Positions 15,545 through 25,286 of a DNA stretch of 64,000 bases are shown piece after piece (the stretch's first letter is position 1; each line of letters opens with the position of its first letter). Source of the DNA: Microbacterium sp. Nx66. GTDB taxonomy: Bacteria; Actinomycetota; Actinomycetes; Actinomycetales; Microbacteriaceae. Position numbers and translations under genes: made by a program. The notes under the pieces are model-generated. The model worked only from the letters and a program-made list of their open reading frames with translations, had not been told where the DNA came from and made no database searches. The stretch is taken from positions 310,001 through 374,000 of the forward strand of contig NZ_LR880474.1 in assembly GCF_904066215.1 (NCBI RefSeq), given 5' to 3'.

Positions 15545-16582
15545 TCAGTCTTCGTCGAGGAGCTCGCCGCGGATGCGACGGAGGTCTTCCATGAGGGAGC
15601 CGATGAGGATCCAGTGCTGCGAGGACGGCGGACGGATCACGAGCGGAGCGGTCAGCGCGGGGATGGCGGAGGTCAGCGGTTCGGGCTCCGGAGAGGGCGC
15701 TGTGGTCTGCACCGCGAGACGCACGTCGTGCCCGGCCCGGCGGAGCTGCTCGGCGATCGCGGCCACCGCGGGCTCTTCGCCGAGCCGGTCGTCGTAGTGG
15801 TCGAAGTAGGCGCGGGTCATGCCGATGGTCTGCGTGACGATGGGCGAGAGCCGGTCGAGCAGCGCCCTCAGCTCCTGCAGGTCGGCGCGATGGGTCGAGC
15901 GCCGGGGGTTCAGCGTGAGCGACTCCTCCCCGGCGGCGATCGCGGCTTCGGCGGCGTCCTTCATGGGTCGCAGCAGCCGCACCTCGAGCATGAGCTCCTG
16001 CAGCCGCGCCGGAGTCTGCGGGGCGGGCAGGGCGTCCGCGAGACGGTCGAGGCTCGCGGCGAGCTCCCGTCCGAGCAGCCCCACATCCCGCCGCGCCGGC
16101 TCGACGAGCACCGGCGGCACGATCAGCGCATTCACGACGATGCCGATCACCACCCCGATGAGGGTCTCCCCGATCCGGGCGATCGCGTACTCCGGACTCG
16201 ACGACCCGAGCGCCAGCACGAGCATCGCCGAGATCGCGACCTGGTTGCCGGTGCCGGGGGACGCCCGGAAGATCCATGCCACGAGCATCGCGACGACGAT
16301 CGCGAGCAGCACGATCCAGCTCGGCGAGCCGAGGAGCAGGCCGAGGCCGACAGCGATCACCACGCCGACGATCACGCCGATGCTGCGCTCCAGCGCCTTC
16401 GACAGCGACTGGTTGACGCTGGGCTGCACGACCAGCAGCGCGGCGATCGCGGCGAACACCGGCAGCTGCCCGGGGAAGACCAAGCCCGCGATCAGCCACG
16501 CGGCGATGGTCGCCGCGGCCGACTTCACCACCTGCAGCAGGGGGGAGCGCTGGGAGGCGCGGATCGCGGCGGGGATGCGCAT
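15545..16582 (-). CDS. FUSC-family (aromatic acid exporter-like) membrane protein
   Basis: A 345-residue membrane protein starting MRIPAAIRASQRSPLLQ. Five or six hydrophobic helices fill residues 20-165, including the family-like stretch ALLVVQPSVNQSLSKALERSIG. A soluble helical C-terminal half of ~180 residues follows. The fusaric-acid-resistance/ArAE superfamily exports organic acids; the substrate here is unknown. Two starts are possible: GTG at 16591, or this ATG with GGAGG only 2 bases upstream, which is unusually close. The soluble tail is typical of the Gram-positive form. Confidence 0.72.
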   Translation of the reverse strand: MRIPAAIRASQRSPLLQVVKSAAATIAAWLIAGLVFPGQLPVFAAIAALLVVQPSVNQSLSKALERSIGVIVGVVIAVGLGLLLGSPSWIVLLAIVVAMLVAWIFRASPGTGNQVAISAMLVLALGSSSPEYAIARIGETLIGVVIGIVVNALIVPPVLVEPARRDVGLLGRELAASLDRLADALPAPQTPARLQELMLEVRLLRPMKDAAEAAIAAGEESLTLNPRRSTHRADLQELRALLDRLSPIVTQTIGMTRAYFDHYDDRLGEEPAVAAIAEQLRRAGHDVRLAVQTTAPSPEPEPLTSAIPALTAPLVIRPPSSQHWILIGSLMEDLRRIRGELLDED

Positions 16583-16683
16583 GACCTCCACGGTAGTCGC
16601 GCCGATGTCAACCCCATCGCCGATCTCGCCCGCAGCGGGCTGAATGGAAGCACACGAACGACGAACAAGTGAGGAGCATCCCC

Positions 16684-17139
16684 ATGGTGCAGATCATCGA
16701 GACCATCGACGTCGACGTTCCCGTCCGCACGGCGTACAACCAGTGGACGCAGTTCGAGAGCTTCCCGAAGTTCCTCGACGAGGTCGTCTCCATCACGCAG
16801 ATCGACGCGACCCACACGCACTGGAAGGTGAACGTGGGCGGCGCGGAGCGTGAGTTCGACGCCGAGATCACCGAGCAGCACCCGGATGAGCGCGTCGCGT
16901 GGAACAGCGTCGGCGGCGAGACCGAGCACGCGGGCGTCGTGACGTTCCACAAGATCGACGAGAACACCACGCGTGTGACCGTCCAGCTCGACTGGGCGCC
17001 GGAGGGACTCCTGGAGAAGGTCGGTGCCCTGGTCGGCGCCGGATCCCACGCGGTGAAGAAGGACCTGAAGAACTTCAAGGAGTTCATCGAGGGCCGTGGC
17101 GTCGAGACCGGCGCCTGGCGCGGTGACGTGGACGCCTGA
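16684..17139 (+). CDS. SRPBCC (START-like) family protein
   Basis: A 151-residue polyketide cyclase/dehydrase-type protein starting MVQIIETIDVDVPVRTAYNQ. The sequence follows the helix-grip fold: IETIDVDVPVRTAYNQWTQFESFPKF at the start, a strand-rich middle (HWKVNVGGAEREFDAEI) and the long C-terminal helix (HAVKKDLKNFKEFIEGRG). Such proteins bind hydrophobic ligands; no ligand can be predicted. GAGGAG lies 7 bases before the ATG at 16684, favouring it over the GTG at 16669. Upstream is the divergent FUSC gene. Confidence 0.8.
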   Translation: MVQIIETIDVDVPVRTAYNQWTQFESFPKFLDEVVSITQIDATHTHWKVNVGGAEREFDAEITEQHPDERVAWNSVGGETEHAGVVTFHKIDENTTRVTVQLDWAPEGLLEKVGALVGAGSHAVKKDLKNFKEFIEGRGVETGAWRGDVDA

Positions 17140-17233
17140 CGCATCCTCTTCGAGGCCCGGACCGCTGCGCGCGGCCCGGGCCTCGTCGCGTGTGAGGGCT
17201 GCGGGCGTCGGAGGGGCGTGCTTGCATGGGCGC

Positions 17234-18322
17234 ATGGACACGAGGGAGCGTCTGCGCGGCGAGGGGCGTGCCGTGCTCGCGACCGTGGTCTGCTTCGTCG
17301 GGGGAGCTCTCGCCGGGGCGCTGCTCCTCGCCGGCCCGCCGCGGCCGCTGACGGGTGAGGGAGGACTGGCGCTGCCCGCTGCGGGGGTCGCCGGCAGTGT
17401 CGCGGCCCTGGCCTTCGTCGTCAGCACTCTCCTGCACCGTCGCGATGAGCCAGCCGCGATGCCGCGCTGGCAACGGGTCGTGTCGCGCCTCTCGGCCGCC
17501 GCTCTCACCGTCGCGTTCGGGGCGGTGACGGCGATGGGCGTGCTGCTCACGGCCGAGGTGCTCGCGGCGGGCCTGCGCGGCCTCGCGCTCGGAGCCATCG
17601 GCGGCGGGCTGCTCACGGGGGTCGCGGCCGCGGTCGGCGGACGACTCGCCTTCGGTGCGGGAATCGGGCTCCGGACCGCGGACCTCGCCGGGCTCCTGTT
17701 CGGGTTCCTCGTGATCGGCACGCTGTTCGCGATGGTGACCGCCGTCGACCCCCGGTGGTGGGAGGAGAACTTCTCGCAGCTCGGGGTGGGGTGGGCGTTC
17801 AACGGCACCCTCGTCGTCGCCGGGCTGCTGGTCGCCACCGTCGGCTCGTACATCGGTCGCGATCTGCATCGGCTGCTCGGGGACCACGCGCTGTCCCGGA
17901 TCGCGACCGTGGTCGTGCTGTGGGCGGCGGCCGGGCTCGCTCTCGCCGCGGTCGGGCTCCTGCCGCTGTATCGAGCCCCCGTGCCGCACGACATCGCAGC
18001 CGTCGCGGCGCTGCTCCTCTTCCTCGGGGCTGCCGCGGCGACGACTTTGATCGTCCCCGGTCGGCCCCTGGCCCTCGTGGTGACCTCCGTCGCCGTCGGG
18101 GTGCTCGTGGTCGGGGCCGTGCTGCTGTGGTGGCCGCTCCGCTTCTTCCCGGTGACCGCGGTGGAGGCGGTCGTCGTCGGGCTCGGACTGCTGTGGATGA
18201 CGACGCTCGTGCGGGTGCTCGCGATCGTCGTGCCGGAGGGGACCCGTCCGTCCGCGCGGCGCTCGCTCTGGGAGGGCAGGCGTTCGCGCGGGCTCAGGCG
18301 GGTGGGTGGACCAGGAGCCTGA
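17234..18322 (+). CDS. Polytopic membrane protein of unknown function
   Basis: A 362-residue protein starting MDTRERLRGEGRAVLA with about nine or ten hydrophobic helices, beginning at 13-34, 46-66 and 88-112 and ending near 330, then a basic tail (SARRSLWEGRRSRGLRR). I cannot place it in a family. There is no obvious conserved motif, ATPase or periplasmic domain. It stands alone: 94 bp after the SRPBCC gene and 132 bp before the next small gene. Confidence 0.6.
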   Translation: MDTRERLRGEGRAVLATVVCFVGGALAGALLLAGPPRPLTGEGGLALPAAGVAGSVAALAFVVSTLLHRRDEPAAMPRWQRVVSRLSAAALTVAFGAVTAMGVLLTAEVLAAGLRGLALGAIGGGLLTGVAAAVGGRLAFGAGIGLRTADLAGLLFGFLVIGTLFAMVTAVDPRWWEENFSQLGVGWAFNGTLVVAGLLVATVGSYIGRDLHRLLGDHALSRIATVVVLWAAAGLALAAVGLLPLYRAPVPHDIAAVAALLLFLGAAAATTLIVPGRPLALVVTSVAVGVLVVGAVLLWWPLRFFPVTAVEAVVVGLGLLWMTTLVRVLAIVVPEGTRPSARRSLWEGRRSRGLRRVGGPGA

Positions 18323-18454
18323 TGCGGCGCGGGGGCCTGCGTCGGCGTAGGGAGGTGGGCGGGAAGAGGGCGCGGAAGATAGGGCATCCGTCCGATGTCG
18401 AGGGGGCACCTCAGAGCGGAGTGTAGGGATACACCGAACCGTCGAGGAGACATC

Positions 18455-18673
18455 ATGTTCGAGCACCCCTCCCTCATCCATCAGGTCACCGTCTTCGAGC
18501 AGGAGCAGATCGAGCGCGCGGTCGCCCGGCGCCGGATGCTCATCGAGCACGCGGACCAGATCGTGCCGCGTCCTGCGGGTCCGCTGCGCCGGCTGCTGCG
18601 CCTCGGACGCGGGCGAGCGTCGGCGCCGCAGGCTCCGCGCACAGCGGCGTGCGATCCGGCCGTCGCCCGATGA
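18455..18673 (+). CDS. Small basic protein upstream of LuxR-type regulator
   Basis: A 72-residue protein starting MFEHPSLIHQVTVFEQEQIERA. The N-terminal half is amphipathic helical (EQEQIERAVARRRMLIEHADQI), the rest Arg/Pro/Ala-rich. No known family is recognised. GAGGAGA upstream supports the ATG. Its stop shares an ATGA overlap with a possible start of the large regulator gene that follows, so the two may be coupled and functionally linked. The 130 bp before it hold no gene and no clear promoter match. Confidence 0.5.
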   Translation: MFEHPSLIHQVTVFEQEQIERAVARRRMLIEHADQIVPRPAGPLRRLLRLGRGRASAPQAPRTAACDPAVAR

Positions 18674-21603
18674 CGGACGGCGTCGTCCTGTCCTTCCCCG
18701 GCCCTCCGGATGTCCGCGGGCAGTGGCACGATGGGTCCATGGCCCCAGCCCCCACCGCCGCGATGGTCGGGCGTGATGCCGAGCTCGCCGGGATGCGCCG
18801 CCTGTTCGACGGCGTGCGCCAGGGTGTGCCCGCCGCGCTGCTCGTGGAGGGCGAGGCGGGTATCGGCAAGTCCCGGCTGGTGCGGGAGTTCAGCGCCGAG
18901 ATCGCGACCGCGGCCGACGTGCACGGGGGCTGGTGTCTCGACCTCGGCACCTCGCGCGCCCCGTTCGGCCCGCTCGCCGGCATCCTCCGCTCGCTCGTGG
19001 AGCGGCTGGGCGCGGAGCGTGTGCGCGAGGCGGTCGGCGTGGGCGTCGAGGCGCTCGGCATGCTGCTGCCCGAGCTCGTCGACGCCCCCGCCGCTCGCGA
19101 CCGCACCAGCCCCGAACGCCTGCGCGACGCGATCGCCTCCCTCATCGAGGCCGCCACGGAGCTGGCGCCGCAGGTCATCGTCGTCGAAGACCTGCACTGG
19201 GCCGACGACTCGACCCTCGCGATCCTCTCCTTCCTGCTGCGCACGCTCGACCGCGGCCGCCTCCTGCTGCTCATCACCTGCCGCACCGACGATGTGCGCC
19301 GAGGCGACGCGGTGAGCCGGTTCATCGGCGAGGCCACGAGGGCGCGACTGCTCGAACGGATGACCGTGCCGCGCCTCGACGACCATGCGGTCGGCGAGCT
19401 GGTCGCACAGATCACGGGACGCGCGCCGACCGCGACGGCGCTGGAGCGGCTGCAGGTGCGCGCGGAGGGCGTCCCCTTCTTCGTCGAGGAGATCGCCGGG
19501 TGCGCCCAGGGCCCCCTGCCGGAGAGCCTGCGCGACCTGCTGCTCGCCCGCTTCGACCGCCTCGGCGACGACGCGCGCCGGGTGGTGCAGGTGATGTCCG
19601 GCGCCGAGCGGCCGCTCACGGATCCGCTGCTGCTGCGCCTCGTCGACCTTCCGGAGGATCGTGTCGAAGACGCCGTCCGTGAGGCCGTGCGCAGCGGCAT
19701 CATCGTCGTCGGCGAGGACGACTACCGGTTCCGCCACGCTCTGCTGCGGGAGGCCGTGCACGGCGACCTGCTCCCCGGCGAGAGGGCGCGGCTGCACCGG
19801 GCCTACGCCGAGGCGTTGGAGGAGGGCAGGGGCGACGACGCGGCGGCGTCGGCCTACCACTGGCAGCTCGCGCAGGACGATCGTCGTGCGATCGCGGCCG
19901 CCGCCGACGCCATGCGGCAGGCGAAGGCCCAGTACGCCTTCGCCAGCGCGGCGCGGTTCGGGGAGCTCGTCCTCGAGCTCTGGCCGCTCGTGCCTGACGC
20001 GGCGGAGGCGACGGGCTTCGCGCGTCTCGACCTCCTCCACGTGCTCGGGTCGGTCCTGCGCAACGCCGGCGACGGGGAGCGCGCGCTCGCGGTCGCCAAC
20101 GTCGCGCTGAGCGAGGTCGACGCGGCGACGGTCGACCCGCGACTGCACGCCCGGCTGCTGCGCAACAAGGCGCTGTACCTCGTCAACCTCGGGCGTCTCG
20201 GAGCCGTCCCGTTGCTTCAGGAGGCGCTGGCGCTCGCCGAGCGGGTCGACGACGACGTGTTCCGTGCGGAACTGCTGAATCAGCTCGCGAGTCGTCGCAT
20301 GATCGCGGGTGACCGGGAGGAGGCCATCCGCCTCGCCGACGAGGCGGAGCGCCGGGCGGCGGGCGCCCCGACGACGGACCAGCTCTCGATCGCCGCGAAC
20401 GTCCGTGGCGGGTCGCTGGCGCACCTCGGACGGGTCGCGGAGGGGGTGCGCGAGTACCGACGGGCACGCGACCTCGCCGCCGGATCGACGGCCGAGATGC
20501 GTTACCGCGTCAACTACTCCGACCTGCTGACGCTGCTGGGCCGCTACCGGGAGGCCGTCGCCGTCGCCGAGGAGGGTCTGCGGCGAGCCCGTGAGCTCCG
20601 CGTCGAGCGCACCTCGGGCTCGATCATGGCGCAGAACATGATCGTGCCGTTGCTCGAGCTCGGGGAGATCGACCAGGTCGAGGACATGCTGGCCCGCGAT
20701 TTCCTGCAGGGCACGCTGCGGGTGTTCCGGATGTACGTGAGCATGACCCGGGTGCGGGTGCTCGCCTGGCGGGGCCGGGCCGCGGAAGCCGCGGAGACCC
20801 TGCGGGAGTGGCTGCCGGCGTTCGAGGAGACGGGGGTCTCGGAGCGGCAGATCTGGTACGACCGGATCACGATGCAGGTCGCCGTCGCCGAGAGTCAGGG
20901 CGACCTCCGCGGAGCGCTCGACGTGATCTTGGCGATGCTGGAGGACGAGCGTCCGGCGTTGCTGCATCAGCGGCGGCTGCTCCTGGAGGCGGGGGCCCTC
21001 GTGACGGCGCTGCGTGCGGGCGGGGCGGACGTCGATGCGGCGGTCGCGGCGGTGCGGACGGCCTGGGAGGCGCAGCCGCCGGAACTCCAGGACGACGCGT
21101 GGTCGACGGTGCTGCACGCCCTTCTCGAACCGGAGCCGGCGGTGGTCGACGAGGCGCTGGTGTGTGCGGACGGGGACGACGTTCCGGTGACGTTCCGGGT
21201 GGTGCTCCGGCTCGAGCGGGCCCGGCTGCACGTCGCCGCCGGGGAGCGCGCCGAGGCGGCTGCCGTGCTGGCCACGGCGACGGCGATCGCTGAGCGCCTC
21301 GGCCACGTGCCGCTGCAGAAGGCACTGACACGGTTCGGCGATGCGTCCGGGGTGCGTCCGACCGGACCCCGCGAGGCCGACGCGGAGCAGCTGACGGCCA
21401 GGGAGCGGCAGGTACTCGCCCTGATCTCTGAGGGCCTGAGCAACCGCCAGATCGGGGAGCGCCTGTTCATCAGTGTGAAGACCGTCAGCGTGCACGTCTC
21501 GGCGGTGCTGCGCAAACTCGGTGTCAGCACGCGCACCGAAGCGGCACTCGCCCATCGCACGGCCGAAGAGGCGGCATCCGGTCAGTCGGCCGTGGTAGCG
21601 TGA
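18670..21603 (+). CDS. LuxR-family transcriptional regulator with AAA ATPase (LAL type)
   Basis: A large regulator, 977 residues from this start. An N-terminal STAND/AAA ATPase has Walker [15 protein letters not shown] and Walker [14 protein letters not shown], a long TPR-like helical middle follows, and the C-terminus is a LuxR helix-turn-helix ([24 protein letters not shown]... [15 protein letters not shown]). LAL regulators sense an effector with the central part and activate transcription; the target is unknown. The family N-terminus would begin at the ATG at 18739 ([16 protein letters not shown]), the alternative start; 18670 is given because it overlaps the previous stop as ATGA. Confidence 0.85.
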   Translation: MTDGVVLSFPGPPDVRGQWHDGSMAPAPTAAMVGRDAELAGMRRLFDGVRQGVPAALLVEGEAGIGKSRLVREFSAEIATAADVHGGWCLDLGTSRAPFGPLAGILRSLVERLGAERVREAVGVGVEALGMLLPELVDAPAARDRTSPERLRDAIASLIEAATELAPQVIVVEDLHWADDSTLAILSFLLRTLDRGRLLLLITCRTDDVRRGDAVSRFIGEATRARLLERMTVPRLDDHAVGELVAQITGRAPTATALERLQVRAEGVPFFVEEIAGCAQGPLPESLRDLLLARFDRLGDDARRVVQVMSGAERPLTDPLLLRLVDLPEDRVEDAVREAVRSGIIVVGEDDYRFRHALLREAVHGDLLPGERARLHRAYAEALEEGRGDDAAASAYHWQLAQDDRRAIAAAADAMRQAKAQYAFASAARFGELVLELWPLVPDAAEATGFARLDLLHVLGSVLRNAGDGERALAVANVALSEVDAATVDPRLHARLLRNKALYLVNLGRLGAVPLLQEALALAERVDDDVFRAELLNQLASRRMIAGDREEAIRLADEAERRAAGAPTTDQLSIAANVRGGSLAHLGRVAEGVREYRRARDLAAGSTAEMRYRVNYSDLLTLLGRYREAVAVAEEGLRRARELRVERTSGSIMAQNMIVPLLELGEIDQVEDMLARDFLQGTLRVFRMYVSMTRVRVLAWRGRAAEAAETLREWLPAFEETGVSERQIWYDRITMQVAVAESQGDLRGALDVILAMLEDERPALLHQRRLLLEAGALVTALRAGGADVDAAVAAVRTAWEAQPPELQDDAWSTVLHALLEPEPAVVDEALVCADGDDVPVTFRVVLRLERARLHVAAGERAEAAAVLATATAIAERLGHVPLQKALTRFGDASGVRPTGPREADAEQLTARERQVLALISEGLSNRQIGERLFISVKTVSVHVSAVLRKLGVSTRTEAALAHRTAEEAASGQSAVVA

Positions 21604-21676
21604 CCGAGCATGCATGTCGGATCATCGGCATGATGCAGGCCGCGCGAGCGGCCGGTCAACAGAAAGTAGAAAACAC

Positions 21677-21880
21677 ATGGCCACTGGCACTGTGAAATGG
21701 TTCAACGCAGAGAAGGGCTTCGGCTTCATCGCTCCCGATGACGGCACCGAAGACCTCTTCGCCCACTACTCGGCTATCGCCGGCTCCGGTTTCAAGGAGC
21801 TCCGCGAGAACCAGAAGGTCGAATTCGACGCTGAGCGTGGCCCCAAGGGCATGCAGGCGGCGAACATCCGCGCTCTCTGA
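21677..21880 (+). CDS. cspA: Cold-shock protein CspA family
   Basis: A 67-residue single OB-fold RNA-binding protein. RNP1 reads KGFGFI and RNP2 DLFAHY, with the usual N-terminus [15 protein letters not shown]. It is expected to bind single-stranded RNA or DNA and act as an RNA chaperone. The gene is followed at once by a strong rho-independent terminator, so it is probably monocistronic. About 70 bp separate it from the LuxR-type gene. Whether it is cold-induced or constitutive cannot be told. Confidence 0.95.
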   Translation: MATGTVKWFNAEKGFGFIAPDDGTEDLFAHYSAIAGSGFKELRENQKVEFDAERGPKGMQAANIRAL

Positions 21881-21898
21881 GCGTGCGCTGACTTCCTG

Positions 21899-21936
21899 AA
21901 GCCGGCCGGATCCGTACGGGTCCGGCCGGCTTTTTC
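21899..21936 (+). terminator. Rho-independent terminator after cspA
   Basis: AAGCCGGCCGGA pairs with TCCGGCCGGCTT around a short TCCGTACGGG loop region, followed by TTTTT. It begins 18 bp after the cold-shock stop codon. This is the most classical intrinsic terminator in the window. Confidence 0.93.
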
Positions 21937-21950
21937 GTTGCCCCGACACC

Positions 21951-22009
21951 TTCGAATCGCCCACTTTGCGGCATCCGGGCGCCGGATGGGACAAGGTGAG
22001 CGATTCGAA
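21951..22009. repeat. 59-bp palindromic intergenic element, copy B
   Basis: Ends TTCGAATCGC and GCGATTCGAA, 39 bp apart. The inner arms pair through CACTTTG/CAAGGTG and CATCC/GGATG with GGGCGCC at the centre. It lies between the cspA terminator and the iron-uptake promoter. Confidence 0.9.
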
Positions 22010-22043
22010 ACGGGAGTGAGGCAGTCCTAACCTCCGTGTTAGA

Positions 22044-22062
22044 TTAGGCGAGGCTTACCAAA
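22044..22062 (+). promoter_or_regulatory. DtxR/IdeR-type iron box
   Basis: TTAGGCGAGGCTTACCAAA matches 15 of 19 positions of the DtxR/IdeR consensus TTAGGTTAGGCTAACCTAA. It lies 53 bp before the GTG start of the first siderophore-binding protein, where an iron-loaded repressor would block transcription. The consensus comes from established DtxR/IdeR work; binding here is inferred. Confidence 0.8.
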
Positions 22063-22114
22063 GGCCGGACGCTCTCGCGTCGACACCCCATCTCCCATCC
22101 CGAAGGGAACGCCT

Positions 22115-23140
22115 GTGCGCACCTCTCGACTTCTCGCCCTCGGCGCGGCCGCCGCGCTCGCCGTGACGCTCTCCGCCTGCTCGTCCTCCGCGCCGGAGTC
22201 GACCGCGTCCGCCGGGAGCAACCCGGCCTCCGACGACGCGTTCCCCGTCACCATCGAGCACGTCTACGGCGAGACGACCATCGACGAGAAGCCCGAGCGC
22301 GTGGCCACCATCGCGTGGGCGAACCACGAGGTGCCGCTGGCCCTCGGCATCGTCCCGGTCGGCATGAGCAAGGCCACCTGGGGCGACGACGACGACAACG
22401 GCATCCTCCCCTGGGTCGAGGAGAAGCTCGACGAGCTCGGTGGCGAGACCCCGGTGCTCTTCGACGAGACCGACGGCATCGACTACGAGGCCGTGGCCGA
22501 CACCGAGCCCGACGTCATCCTCGCCGCCTACTCCGGCCTCACGCAGGAGGAGTACGACACGCTCTCCAAGATCGCCCCGGTCGTCGCCTACCCCGACGTC
22601 GCGTGGGGCACGTCCGTCGACGACATGGTCGAGATGAACTCCAAGGCCCTGGGGCTCGAGGCTGAGGGCGAGGCCCTGATCGAGGACCTGCACGCCGACG
22701 CCGACGCGGCCCTCGCGGCCAACAGCGCGCTCGAGGGCAAGAAGGTGCTGTTCGCCTACTTCGACCCGAGCGACCTGAGCCAGATCGGCTACTACACCGC
22801 GGCCGACACGCGCCCCGGCTACCTGCACGATCTCGGCCTGCCGCTCCCCGCCATCGTGGAGGAGAACAAGGACAGCGAGCAGTTCTACCTCGAGGTGAGC
22901 GCCGAGGAGGCGCAGAAGTTCGACGACGTCGACGTGCTCGTGACCTACGGCGACGACTCCACCCTCGCCACGCTGCAGGCCGACCCGCTGCTGTCGAAGA
23001 TCCCGGCCATCGCGGAGGGCCGCGTCGCGATCCTCCCGGACGCCACCCCCATCGCCGCATCGGCGAACCCGTCGGCGCTGTCGATCCCGTGGGGTCTCGA
23101 GGACTACCTGGCGATCCTCGCCGCGCCGCTCGCGAAGTAA
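22115..23140 (+). CDS. Iron-siderophore ABC substrate-binding lipoprotein
   Basis: A 341-residue extracytoplasmic binding protein. The signal peptide ends in lipobox LSAC with lipid-anchored C22, followed by a Ser/Ala linker and a class III (FepB/FhuD-type) binding domain from about 42 (VTIEHVYGETTIDEKPERVAT). The start is GTG with GAAGGGA upstream. It is the first gene behind a DtxR-type box, so low iron should induce it. Two permeases and an ATPase follow and should complete the importer. The siderophore is not identifiable. Confidence 0.9.
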   Translation: MRTSRLLALGAAAALAVTLSACSSSAPESTASAGSNPASDDAFPVTIEHVYGETTIDEKPERVATIAWANHEVPLALGIVPVGMSKATWGDDDDNGILPWVEEKLDELGGETPVLFDETDGIDYEAVADTEPDVILAAYSGLTQEEYDTLSKIAPVVAYPDVAWGTSVDDMVEMNSKALGLEAEGEALIEDLHADADAALAANSALEGKKVLFAYFDPSDLSQIGYYTAADTRPGYLHDLGLPLPAIVEENKDSEQFYLEVSAEEAQKFDDVDVLVTYGDDSTLATLQADPLLSKIPAIAEGRVAILPDATPIAASANPSALSIPWGLEDYLAILAAPLAK

Positions 23141-23172
23141 GCCCCGCGTCCGCCCCCCAGCGGAGAGTCGTC

Positions 23173-24216
23173 GTGATCTCAGCACCCGTCCTCGCGCCGG
23201 ACGCCGCCACCCTGCGGCGTCCGGCGGTGGTGCGCACCCTCTGGCTGCTCGCCGGGGTCGGTGTGATCCTCGTGCTCGCCGTGCTCTCGGTGTCGTTCGG
23301 GGTGCGGGCGGTCACCCTCGACGACATCCTCGCGGCGCTCTCCGGGCAGTCGGACACGATCGCTCAGGCCGCGGTCGTCAAGCGCATCCCCCGCACGGTG
23401 CTCGCGCTCCTCGTGGGGGCGGCCCTCGCCCTCGCGGGAGCGACGATGCAGGCCGTCACCCGCAACCCCGTCGCCGACCCCGGCATCCTGGGGGTCTCGA
23501 ACGGCGCCTCGTTCGCGGTCGTCCTCGGCATCGCGTTCTTCGGACTCAGCAATCCCTACGGGCAGATGGCCTTCGCGATCGTCGGCGCCGCGGCGGCCGC
23601 CGTGTTCGTCTACACCGTCGGCTCCCTCGGCCGTGGCGGGGCCACCCCGCTCAAGCTGGCCCTCGCGGGGGCGGCGACCTCCGCCGCGTTCGCCTCGCTC
23701 ATCAGCGCGGTCATGCTGCCGCGGGTCGACCTGCTCCAGACGTTCCAGTCGTGGCAGATCGGCGGCGTCGGCGGGGCGGAGTGGCCGCGGATCGCGATCA
23801 CCGCCCCGGTCCTCGCGGTCGGCGCCCTCATCTGCTTCCTGTCTGCACGCGGCATGAACTCCCTCGCCCTCGGCGACGACATGGCCAAGGGGCTCGGCGA
23901 GCACGTGCTGCGCACCCGGATGCTGTCGGCCCTCGGTGCGGTCATCCTGGCCGGCGCGGCGACGGCGATCGCAGGGCCGATCGGGTTCGTCGGGCTCATC
24001 GTCCCCCACATGTGCCGGATGCTCGTGGGCACAGACCACCGCTGGCTGCTGCCGTTCTCGGCCCTCGCCGGCGCCGCGCTGCTCACCGCGAGCGACATCG
24101 TCGGACGCGTGATCTCGCCGTCGTCCGAGGAGATCCAGGTGGGTATCATCACGGCGATCATCGGGGCGCCGTTCTTCATCTGGATCGTCCGCCGACAGAA
24201 GGTGCGGGAGCTGTGA
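23173..24216 (+). CDS. Iron-siderophore ABC permease (FecC/FepD-like), first subunit
   Basis: A 347-residue FecCD-family permease with about nine or ten transmembrane helices. Family segments are RIPRTVLALLVGAALALAGATMQ, NPVADPGILGVSNGA and GPIGFVGLIVPHMCRMLVG. GTG at 23173 with GGAGAG upstream is taken as start. The stop overlaps the next permease's GTG by 4 bp. It should pair with the following gene as a heterodimeric membrane channel that takes ferric siderophore from the lipoprotein. Confidence 0.9.
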   Translation: MISAPVLAPDAATLRRPAVVRTLWLLAGVGVILVLAVLSVSFGVRAVTLDDILAALSGQSDTIAQAAVVKRIPRTVLALLVGAALALAGATMQAVTRNPVADPGILGVSNGASFAVVLGIAFFGLSNPYGQMAFAIVGAAAAAVFVYTVGSLGRGGATPLKLALAGAATSAAFASLISAVMLPRVDLLQTFQSWQIGGVGGAEWPRIAITAPVLAVGALICFLSARGMNSLALGDDMAKGLGEHVLRTRMLSALGAVILAGAATAIAGPIGFVGLIVPHMCRMLVGTDHRWLLPFSALAGAALLTASDIVGRVISPSSEEIQVGIITAIIGAPFFIWIVRRQKVREL

Positions 24217-25286
24217 GCACGACCGAGCACACCCTCGTCCGCGGCGACGAGTCCGCCGCCGCCCGCACCGCGCGTGTCATCGCCGGCCGCCGGGCACGCC
24301 ACCGCCGTCATGCCGTGGTCACCGTCGCGCTCGGGGCCGTCGTGGTCGTGCTCTTCACGGTGGCGCTCATGGTCGGCAACACGTTCTACCCGCTCGACGA
24401 GGTCGTCCGCGTGATCCTCGGCGAGACGGTGCCCGGTGCGTCGTTCACCGTCGGCGACCTGCGCCTGCCGCGCGCCGTCCTCGCCGTCCTCACCGGCCTC
24501 GCGTTCGGCATGGCGGGCGTGACGTTCCAGACCATGCTGCGCAACCCACTCGCCTCGCCGGACATCATCGGCATCTCGAACGGGGCCGGCGCGGCCGCGG
24601 TGTTCGGCATCGTCGTGCTCTCGCTCAACGGCCCCGCCGTCTCGCTCCTCGCGCTCGTCGGCGCCCTCGTCACCGCGCTGGCGATCTACCTCCTCGCCAT
24701 CAAGGGCGGCTTCGCGGGCACCCGCCTCATCCTCATCGGGATCGGCGTCGCGGCGATGCTGCAGAGCGTCATCTCCTACCTGCTGTCCCGGGCCGCGAAC
24801 TGGGACATCCAGACCGCGATGCAGTGGCTCACCGGCAGCCTCAACAACGCGTCGTGGGAGCGGGTGCTGCCGATGGCGATCGCCGCCGCGATCCTCGTGC
24901 CGCTGCTGCTCTCGCAGGGCCGGGCGCTGGGCACGCTCCAGCTCGGGGACGAGTCCGCCGCGGGGCTCGGCGTGCGGGTCACCGCCACGCGCCTCGTCTT
25001 CATCCTCGGCGCCGTGGCCCTCCTCGCCTTCGCGACCGCCGCCACCGGGCCGATCGCGTTCGTCGCGTTCATGGCGGGACCCATCGCCGCGCGGCTCACC
25101 GGTCCCGGTGCCACGCTGCTGCTGCCCAGCGGCCTCGTCGGCGCGGTGCTCGTGCTCGGCGGCGACCTCATCGCCCAGTTCGCGCTCGGCGCGCGGTACC
25201 CGGTCGGCGTGGTCACCGGCGTCGTCGGCGCGCCGTACCTCATCTACCTGCTCATCCGCACCAACCGCACCGGAGGCTCGCTGTGA
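24213..25286 (+). CDS. Iron-siderophore ABC permease (FecD/FepG-like), second subunit
   Basis: A 357-residue FecCD permease. The cytoplasmic N-terminus (1-35, Arg-rich) precedes helices from about 36, and signature blocks are LRLPRAVLAVLTGLAFGMAG, RNPLASPDIIGISNGAG and TGPIAFVAFMAGPIAARL. Both ends overlap neighbours by 4 bp (GTGA), so it is tightly coupled to the first permease and to the ATPase. Confidence 0.9.
   Translation: MSTTEHTLVRGDESAAARTARVIAGRRARHRRHAVVTVALGAVVVVLFTVALMVGNTFYPLDEVVRVILGETVPGASFTVGDLRLPRAVLAVLTGLAFGMAGVTFQTMLRNPLASPDIIGISNGAGAAAVFGIVVLSLNGPAVSLLALVGALVTALAIYLLAIKGGFAGTRLILIGIGVAAMLQSVISYLLSRAANWDIQTAMQWLTGSLNNASWERVLPMAIAAAILVPLLLSQGRALGTLQLGDESAAGLGVRVTATRLVFILGAVALLAFATAATGPIAFVAFMAGPIAARLTGPGATLLLPSGLVGAVLVLGGDLIAQFALGARYPVGVVTGVVGAPYLIYLLIRTNRTGGSL

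Noticed and set aside
21604..21676. Structured cold-shock leader RNA before cspA
   Set aside because: The leader is at most about 70 nt, and no cold-box-like element or strong alternative pairing was evident.
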